Of a stretch of DNA of 64,000 nucleotides, positions 57,549 through 64,000 are shown one piece after another. This stretch comes from Bryopsis sp. KO-2023. Its lineage: Eukaryota > Chlorophyta > Ulvophyceae > Bryopsidales > Bryopsidaceae. The first letter of the stretch is position 1; each line of letters begins with the position of its first letter. Both the position numbers and the translations under genes were made by a program. Location of the stretch: assembly GCA_030272585.1 (NCBI GenBank), contig BSYQ01000002.1, positions 5,642,001 to 5,706,000 on the forward strand. Reading direction: 5' to 3'. The notes below the pieces were generated by a model. That model had not been told where the DNA came from. It did no database searches and saw only the letters and a program-made list of their open reading frames with translations.

Positions 57549-57649
57549 GTTTTCTTTTACTTTTCAGAAGTTAGATTTTGCGGCTATATGTGAAAGCGAA
57601 GAGTCGCGGGCAGATTTGGGTCTGTATGAACATTTCTGTAAAACAAACA

Positions 57650-58522
57650 CCAATTGGACACACACTCTGTGAAACACAGTGGTGGTCATCCCTGAAATCA
57701 CAAGCAATGGCATTCATATAATAGTTTAAGCAGTGGGCTGGTTGCTCCACAGGAAAAAATTGCACTCATCCACAGGCTGGACCACAGCCCTCATACTGCT
57801 AGTAAAGTTGGTTGTGGATTTTCTCCTGGGCATCCTCAATCAACGGCAGCAGCGACGTGGCGCTGAAAAACCCAGGCAGAACATCAGCATACTGTGCTTG
57901 GGGTGTAAGGGGGACCCTCCGAAGTCCGTTTCCTGGGCACCACTGCGAAACAGAAACAACAGGCAAACCACGAAAACGGAGAAGGGAAAGACTTGCACTA
58001 AAGTCCAACCGACGACCCACCTAGGTCCAAAACATCGCAACAGATACCGGTGGGGGCGTGGGTGTGAACGACGGTGGCGACGTACGGCGACGACAGAACA
58101 CCTCCCGTCTCGGGAACCAGAAGCGAACGATTCCCAAAAAGTTCCGACCAAAGACGCCACCAAGCCACAACATAACGAGTAACCGCAATCGTGACCGTTT
58201 AAAATTGCTCAACAGGCTCATCGAGTCAGTGGGGAAGTTCTGAATCCAAAAAAATCAATGGACAAGGGAAAACGTGACGGGAGGGATTTGAACCCCCGCC
58301 GGAAACTCGGGTTTAAGTCGCAAGGACAACACCAGCGTGCATCTTGTTAAAGATAGCGGGTCTGTTCCAACTTCAACGTGGTATAGAACCGCCACGCTCA
58401 TTTTGGCCCAGAAAAAGTCATGTACCGAAAAACTCAACACCAGAAAACCCCACCACGACGACCAACATACAGCGAAGTCATTCCACAAGAAAACTATTTT
58501 TCTAAAACGAGTCGTCCCCCCT
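57650..58522 (-). repeat. inverted repeat D, right arm
   Basis: Reverse complement of 40,496-41,305. Similarity stops at the border of the LINE 3' region, so the LINE may have inserted beside it or share its 3' end. It includes the tRNA-like T arm at about 58,280. Confidence 0.8.
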
Positions 58523-58998
58523 TCCCCCCAAGGACTCGAACAGCTCGCACCTTGGTTCTGGAGCTCACGGCAGGTGGAAAGTTAATTCACCTGTAATTTT
58601 CGTCGTGTTTGTTTTAGAGATGGGCGCGTGACGCGCCACAGGAAAGCCTGGCTTGTGCAAGGGGCAGTCGTATACATTTTTGACGGACACAGCAATCAGC
58701 AACAAGCCTTCATATTTTCTTTTTGCTAAAGAGTGTATACAAAAACCACTGGTAGACTTCTATCATCTTTTTTTACAAACAGCAATGGACGTGGCAGTCT
58801 CAGACACGTGCGCGAACAGATTGCAATTGCCAGAACCCGAAACGCCCAAGACTCGCTTCTGATGCGGCTGGGAGCGCCGTTTTGTCGAAACGTATAGTAA
58901 TGAAGTCGAAACAAAGTACGTTGCTCGTCCGTCGCACGTTTGTTTGGCCACCAAAAAGAGTGTGAATATGTTTTGTGTTTACACTATGGGAAGTTGCC
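58523..58998. other. no gene seen
   Basis: Short frames only. The small GCGCGTGACGCGCC hairpin at about 58,624 is the only structure noticed. Confidence 0.45.
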
Positions 58999-59154
58999 CT
59001 CTGTGCGATGTATTTTGCTACATCGCACGCAAACCCATCCATTCCGTGTGGCGTCAATTTTACATCGCACAGCTGTGCGACAAAGGTGGACCGTTTACGC
59101 GATGTATGGCTGTGCGATGTCTCCACCGGTGACGACTTTTTGTTGTTACATCGC
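58999..59154. repeat. left flank with scattered CATCGCACA motifs
   Basis: TGTGCGATG and CATCGCACA occur in both orientations, including a perfect hairpin: GTGCGATGTA at 59,003-59,012 with TACATCGCAC at 59,019-59,028. Confidence 0.75.
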
Positions 59155-60690
59155 ACAGAATACATCGCACACAGTACATCGCACACAATCGTTTCAACAT
59201 CGCAGGAAGCATCGTGTACATCGTGTAAACGGTCCAACTTTGTCGCACACAAGCCGCTCCAGCCCAGTTTCTGATAATACATCGCACACAATCGTTTCAA
59301 CATCGCAGGAAGCATCGTGTACATCGTGTAAACGGTCCAACTTTGTCGCACACAAGCCGCTCCAGCCCAGTTTCTGATAATACATCGCACACAATCGTTT
59401 CAACATCGCAGGAAGCATCGTGTACATCGTGTAAACAGTCCAACTTTGTCGCACACAAGCCGCTCCAGCCCAGTTTCTGATAATACATCGCACACAATCG
59501 TTTCAACATCGCAGGAAGCATCGTGTACATCGTGTAAACAGTCCAACTTTGTCGCACACAAGCCGCTCCAGCCCAGTTTCTGATAATACATCGCACACAA
59601 TCGTTTCAACATCGCAGGAAGCATCGTGTACATCGTGTAAACAGTCCAACTTTGTCGCACACAAGCCGCTCCAGCCCAGTTTCTGATAATACATCGCACA
59701 CAATCGTTTCAACATCGCAGGAAGCATCGTGTACATCGTGTAAACGGTCCAACTTTGTCGCACACAAGCCGCTCCAGCCCAGTTTCTGATAATACATCGC
59801 ACACAATCGTTTCAACATCGCAGGAAGCATCGTGTACATCGTGTAAACAGTCCAACTTTGTCGCACACAAGCCGCTCCAGCCCAGTTTCTGATAATACAT
59901 CGCACACAATCGTTTCAACATCGCAGGAAGCATCGTGTACATCGTGTAAACGGTCCAACTTTGTCGCACACAAGCCGCTCCAGCCCAGTTTCTGATAATA
60001 CATCGCACACAATCGTTTCAACATCGCAGGAAGCATCGTGTACATCGTGTAAACAGTCCAACTTTGTCGCACACAAGCCGCTCCAGCCCAGTTTCTGATA
60101 ATACATCGCACACAATCGTTTCAACATCGCAGGAAGCATCGTGTACATCGTGTAAACGGTCCAACTTTGTCGCACACAAGCCGCTCCAGCCCAGTTTCTG
60201 ATAATACATCGCACACAATCGTTTCAACATCGCAGGAAGCATCGTGTACATCGTGTAAACAGTCCAACTTTGTCGCACACAAGCCGCTCCAGCCCAGTTT
60301 CTGATAATACATCGCACACAATCGTTTCAACATCGCAGGAAGCATCGTGTACATCGTGTAAACGGTCCAACTTTGTCGCACACAAGCCGCTCCAGCCCAG
60401 TTTCTGATAATACATCGCACACAATCGTTTCAACATCGCAGGAAGCATCGTGTACATCGTGTAAACAGTCCAACTTTGTCGCACACAAGCCGCTCCAGCC
60501 CAGTTTCTGATAATACATCGCACACAATCGTTTCAACATCGCAGGAAGCATCGTGTACATCGTGTAAACGGTCCAACTTTGTCGCACACAAGCCGCTCCA
60601 GCCCAGTTTCTGATAATACATCGCACACAATCGTTTCAACATCGCAGGAAGCATCGTGTACATCGTGTAAACGGTTCAACTTTGTCGCAC
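59155..60690 (+). repeat. 103-bp tandem satellite, about 15 units
   Basis: Units are nearly identical and begin with CATCGCACACAATCG, followed by TCGTGTACATCGTGTAAAC, TTTGTCGCACACAAGCCGCT and CCCAGTTTCTGATAAT. One base (AAAC-G/A-G, first at 59,231, then every 103 bp) reads G G A A A G A G A G A G A G G, so ten units in a row alternate and form a 206-bp dimer. The minus strand has overlapping 99-codon frames in every unit, a by-product of the repeat (103 is not a multiple of three). The last unit diverges after GGTTCAACTTTGTCGCACAGG-like sequence. Confidence 0.95.
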
Positions 60691-60990
60691 AGGATGAATA
60701 TAAGCGATGGTAGCAAAGATCAGCACGTTGTTTCGAATGATGGATGCGATGGTGAACGTATTCTCTGCGACGTTGCATCGTGGATCTTTTCCCGTGCGAT
60801 GTGCGTGAACATGTGTGCGATGCTGGAAAAGGTCTGTGCGATGTGATTATGATTGTGCGAGACCGCAAACATATCCTGGGCGATGTACTTGTGAAAATGG
60901 AGCTTTCCTCGGCGATGTGATTACGGTTTTATGAGATTTCAGAGACATGCTGTGCGATACGAATGTGATTGCGTGACAGGATGAAAGACA
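60691..60990 (-). repeat. right flank with inverted motif copies
   Basis: At least six copies of TGTGCGATG or close variants (GGGCGATGT, GGCGATGTG) lie here, mostly in the orientation opposite to the array. Confidence 0.7.
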
Positions 60991-61767
60991 TGCTGCAAGA
61001 TATGAATATTACATGATAAATTCCACACCAAAATAATCAGAAATTTGGTTTAAAATTGTCTTGGTTCTCCATCAATGTTACATGTTTCTGTTCTCCCTAT
61101 TCTTCCTCTTTTTTTTCCTTCTGGTTAAAAACATAGCACCTATGGCGTGACTTTAGGTTCTGCCGATTGCAGCCACATACCAAATCGAAATGAAGCCCTG
61201 TTCAGAAACCCACAAACTCCATTGTTATTTCTTGCTTTCAGTTCCAAAAAACAAAACGAAAAGGATAACAGGGCTCATACATCTCTTCAAAACTTCCCCT
61301 GTCTTTCTAAACCGTCCAAATTATCATGGAGGTTGCAGAAATGTAGGCGGCCACCATTTGGGAAAGGATCAGCAGCCAGCAGCCGTATCGAATCAATTCG
61401 TAGTGCTTGAGTTCCAATAAACAGTGCTCCGGCAATCCTCCAAGACAGACACCAGGGAAGCCTCGAAATTGGGTTTCCCCAGTTTAGCATGATTGTCGAA
61501 AGATGCTGCGAAATTGGTCTGCAGTCGTTTGGAATTCTTTATTAGCGAATCAGGAGTGGAAAAAAAAAGAAAAGAGAGAGGGGCAAAAAACAGGCTGGAA
61601 TGCCCATGCAGCACAGCCCATCCACTATGCAAAGGAGTGATAGGCACCCACCAATTCTACAAAGAAAACAACCGAGATCCCCATTCAGAAAAAGTATAGT
61701 ATAATTAAAGCAAAAATAAAGTAAAATAACATATTTATTTATTTTCAAACTGCTCCTCTCTCAACAG
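60991..61767. other. no supported gene
   Basis: Would contain the upstream exons or intron of the gene starting at 61,768. None could be defined. Confidence 0.35.
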
Positions 61768-62501
61768 GACACCAAATACATCAAAAGCAAAATTCACGCT
61801 TTGAAAAAACACGCGGACGATGTTCTCAACCATGTTTATTCGCAAGCGAAGCTACTGGACGATGCCTGAAAAGCCGACCCCGCAGTGGCAGCCCAGCAGA
61901 AAGAAATTCGAAAATACCTCAAGGTGCATTTGGACAATGTCGAAGCCGTTTTGAATCACTTTGTAACCTCAAAAGATAAAAACCAGCTGACCTACGAAGA
62001 ATACGAGGTGATGTTGAAAATTTCTGTTTTTTTTCTGTTTTCTTTTCCTTTTTTTCTGTTTTTTTTTTTTTCTTAGGGGGAAAATAAACCTCGATATGTG
62101 AGCAAGATGGCTTTCAGCATTCATATACTTTTTACTCATTAAACATCTTGGTTTTTTTTGCTGTTTTCCCATATCTGATGCAGCAGAGGGAAGAAGGGGG
62201 GAGGCTGGTCTGTGCGGACGTATTTCAAACAGGTAACAAGGCGAATATGATGCGTGTCGCTTCTGTAAATGCAGACGGAGGAAAGAAAAAAGGGATTGGG
62301 AAAAAAGAGAAAAAAAAATTGGAGATGGACATGAACGGGAAAAAAAAATTGTTGCATGAGTGGGGGAAAGAAAACTGGCTGGAATTCTCAGTTAGGAAAT
62401 TGAAAACCATGTCATGCATATACTCAACTCTAAACAAAGAAGGAAAAGAAGGTTTCCTATTCCAGTACAGACCCAAACCTCATTTATTTGTTCGTGATTG
62501 A
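61768..62501 (+). pseudogene. last two exons of a helical protein gene, with in-frame TGA
   Basis: After the acceptor TCTCAACAG, exon 61,768-62,007 encodes a charged helical segment (KYIKSKIHALKKHADDVLNH, then VHLDNVEAVLNHFVTS and LTYEEYE). It is interrupted by TGA at 61,867-61,869, between LLDDA and KADPAVAA. Donor GAG|GTGATG joins acceptor GATGCAG (62,183) in phase to a final exon 62,184-62,501 (QREEGGRLVCADVFQTG, then Lys-rich runs, then FLFQYRPKPHLFVRD and TGA). The Lys-rich part comes from A-rich tracts and may instead be intron after the donor-like ACAG|GTAACA. Function unknown. The TGA is either a nonsense mutation or read through. Confidence 0.4.
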
Positions 62502-62515
62502 AGGGGATGTCGCAC

Positions 62516-62685
62516 CTCGAACTTTTCTCGTTGAACTTTCCGGTGGTCCTTTGCATTTTTCAAACGCTGGCCGGCTTGGGTGAGGTCGTATTTGTGATGT
62601 TCGTAGGCGATCTCCCTTTCCCGAGTAGCTCTGGCCCAAGGCAAATGCTTCTCTATTTTGAGACTTTCGGACTCCGTGTGACCGG
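62516..62685 (-). CDS. candidate internal exon, unknown protein
   Basis: On the minus strand, a pyrimidine-rich tract ending in GATAG leads into a charged helical segment (HTESESLKIEKHLPWARATR, then EIAYEHHKYDLTQAGQRL and KVQREKFE) ending at donor GAG|GTGCGA. The composition is clearly coding-like and the ends have splice signals, but neighbouring exons were not found. It converges on the plus-strand gene ending at 62,501. Confidence 0.35.
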
Positions 62686-63092
62686 CTATCAGCGCATTGA
62701 AAAGAAGTTGCAAGGGAAAAAAAAAGAAAACGATAAAATACGCACACTCAAAACCTCACAGCCGTCAAACAATACTCTTGCTCCGCACCGCCAATGGAAA
62801 CCTGGCAGAGGGGGTGCGATGAAGTGTAAGCGCCGCAAAAGGAGACCAGCGGAAACTCCCATCCACGGCACTAGCAGCGTTATTTCCCCGCAGCGAATCG
62901 CGAAGTTTTGAATGCGACAAGTATTTACCACACCTCAAGTAAATCCCGTGAAAAAACTCGGAAAGGTGCACGAAGAATTGAGTTACATCGCACAGATGTT
63001 AATCGCTTTCTGTGCAATGTCGACTTTTTCATCCAAGAGCAGCGCCGACGACTCTCACGGCGAGTGTCTCAGAGAGGGACAAAAAGTTGAGA
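62686..63092. other. no supported gene
   Basis: Contains stray TACATCGCACAG motifs like those of the satellite at about 62,984. Plus-strand frames lack domains. Confidence 0.4.
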
Positions 63093-63133
63093 GGAACGTC
63101 TGGGAGTCGAACCCAGTTTTTTCCGATCGTTCC
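63093..63133 (-). tRNA. tRNA-like minihelix
   Basis: Minus strand. GGAACG pairs with CGTTCC, and inside it CTGGG-TTCGACT-CCCAG forms a perfect T arm, with only 11 nt (ATCGGAAAAAA) where a tRNA has its D, anticodon and variable regions. This is the acceptor plus T-arm half of a tRNA. It may be a deleted tRNA pseudogene, a SINE remnant or chance, but the two perfect stems are striking. Confidence 0.4.
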
Positions 63134-64000
63134 ACAGCCATTTTCTACGCGACGAACCATACTTCCGCGTTTGATCTGAAATTGCGCTTACATCGCATAG
63201 AATTCTGTGCATCGCACAGATGGTGTTTTCCCATAGTGTTAGGCGAACTAAGTGTCGACTCAGAGTGTGGAGCCGGAGTCGAGGGAAGCTCCGCGCGAGC
63301 TGGGCAAAGGCTGGACTTGATTGTAGCGATGTCGGCGCAGGTATAAGTATAATACGCTCTTCCCCTTTTTTTTGTCCTTCTGTGAACTGGTTTTGCTTTT
63401 TTTTTCCTCTGGAGAAAGAGAGAGAGGTAGAGTTTGTACTCGGGATTTTTTCGAGTTCCTGTTCTTTTTTTCTGCTCGCAGCCGCCCGCGATTGCTGGAG
63501 TTTGTTCGAGAGGAGGGATGAGGTGTGGTTGCGGCCAGGAGGAGTGCGCAACTCACAGATGTTGGCGAAGCGGGTTCAACGATCGCTTGTTTCCTCGAAT
63601 GGAGTGGCGTGGAAAGTCGCCACGTCGGGAGTGGGCGCGATGTCGCACTGGGGCGTTAGGGAGTCTACCTGTTTGCTGGCTTGCTGGGGCTGTGAGTGGG
63701 TAAGTGGAATGAGTTGATGATTTAATTCAAAACGAACGCTGGAAGGTGATTCTTACGTAACCGCATCTGGGGTGGTGGTCGAATCGTGTGGAAAGCAATC
63801 GTGTTTTTTTTTTGGACTCCCCTCATTTTCGGAATTTTTTTTTCGCTCGCGGGGGGAGGGGAAGGAGAAAAATCTGCGGGCGAAAAAAAGGGGGAAAAAA
63901 ACCTTAAGGGTTTTTTTCAACACCCACAGCGTGCGCGCGCGAGAAAGAAGGGAGTTCGACTTGAAAAAAAAAAACCAGAGGCGAAAAAGGATGAACCCAA
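63134..64000. other. no supported gene
   Basis: CATCGCACAG and CATCGCATAG recur at 63,190-63,215. TATA-like GTATAAGTATAATA lies at 63,342, followed by a T-rich stretch and frames up to 165 codons without domains. It may be the 5' region of a gene that continues past the window. Confidence 0.35.

Larger units (their letters stand above)
52440..57640 (+). mobile_element. LINE (non-LTR retrotransposon), both ORFs intact
   Basis: ORF1 and ORF2 are both uninterrupted and separated by 36 nt. Ends are approximate: the 5' side begins around a poly(C)-poly(A)-(AC)n tract at 52,518-52,580, and the 3' side merges into repeat D at about 57,650 without a poly(A) tail. I could not identify a target-site duplication. 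Domain order (APE-type endonuclease, reverse transcriptase, C-terminal CCHC, no visible RNase H) fits the large APE group that includes the Jockey, I, R1 and Tad clades. It is the only transposon here that may still be active. Confidence 0.85.

Noticed and set aside
59194..60663. Overlapping 99-codon minus-strand frames across the satellite
   Set aside because: They repeat every 103 bp because of the array itself, each ends at the same TGATAAT-derived stop region, and the unit length is not a multiple of three.
24014..61869. Reassignment of TGA to a sense codon in this organism
   Set aside because: The LINE ORFs contain no internal TGA, and the intact F-box/WD40 and F5/8C genes end in TGA exactly at their domain ends.
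1..64000. CRISPR arrays or bacterial operons
   Set aside because: No spaced identical short repeats with unique spacers and no clustered co-directional ORFs with ribosome binding sites; introns and LINE content indicate a eukaryote.

Overview
The window is nuclear DNA from a eukaryote. Several reading frames only make sense when short GT-AG introns (about 45 to 270 nt) are removed, there is an intact two-ORF LINE, and the recognisable domains are eukaryotic (F-box plus WD40, ankyrin, F5/8 type C, secreted LysM). I cannot name the species. An alga, protist or early-diverging fungus would all fit; this is inference. TGA, TAA and TAG all act as terminators in the intact genes.

Layout. (1) Positions 1-20,000 are a gene-poor graveyard: no convincing host gene, broken fragments of a Ty3/gypsy RNase H, a Plavaka/CACTA-like transposase and perhaps a copia-type reverse transcriptase. 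Two clusters of short self-complementary motifs lie here (GATCGG at 10.45-11.17 kb, GACCGG/ACAGGTC at 18.99-19.59 kb); the first holds a foldback element carrying two tRNA-like sequences. (2) From about 20.3 kb the texture changes: long poly(C)/poly(G) and poly(A) tracts appear, and large repeats occur in two or three copies. (3) 22.7-46 kb is the gene-bearing part: an F-box/WD40 gene with one nonsense codon, a multi-exon ankyrin gene with a predicted signal peptide, a small secreted acidic protein, a secreted LysM protein with a Pro-rich tail, an intact F-box/WD40 gene, an F5/8 type C protein, and a small three-exon gene. (4) The 5' half of the ankyrin gene exists again in inverted orientation at 46.7-49.1 kb, 17 kb away. 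(5) 52.4-57.6 kb is a LINE with both ORFs open. (6) 59.2-60.7 kb is a 103-bp satellite with a two-unit higher-order pattern, flanked by scattered copies of one of its own short motifs. (7) 61-64 kb holds fragments of one or two further genes.

How the parts relate. No pathway or operon is visible. The F-box/WD40 genes would encode substrate receptors of SCF ubiquitin ligases; the LysM, acidic and ankyrin products look secretory by their N-termini. The strongest theme is structural: inverted duplications, hairpin-forming motif clusters and tRNA-like fragments around a sparse set of genes.
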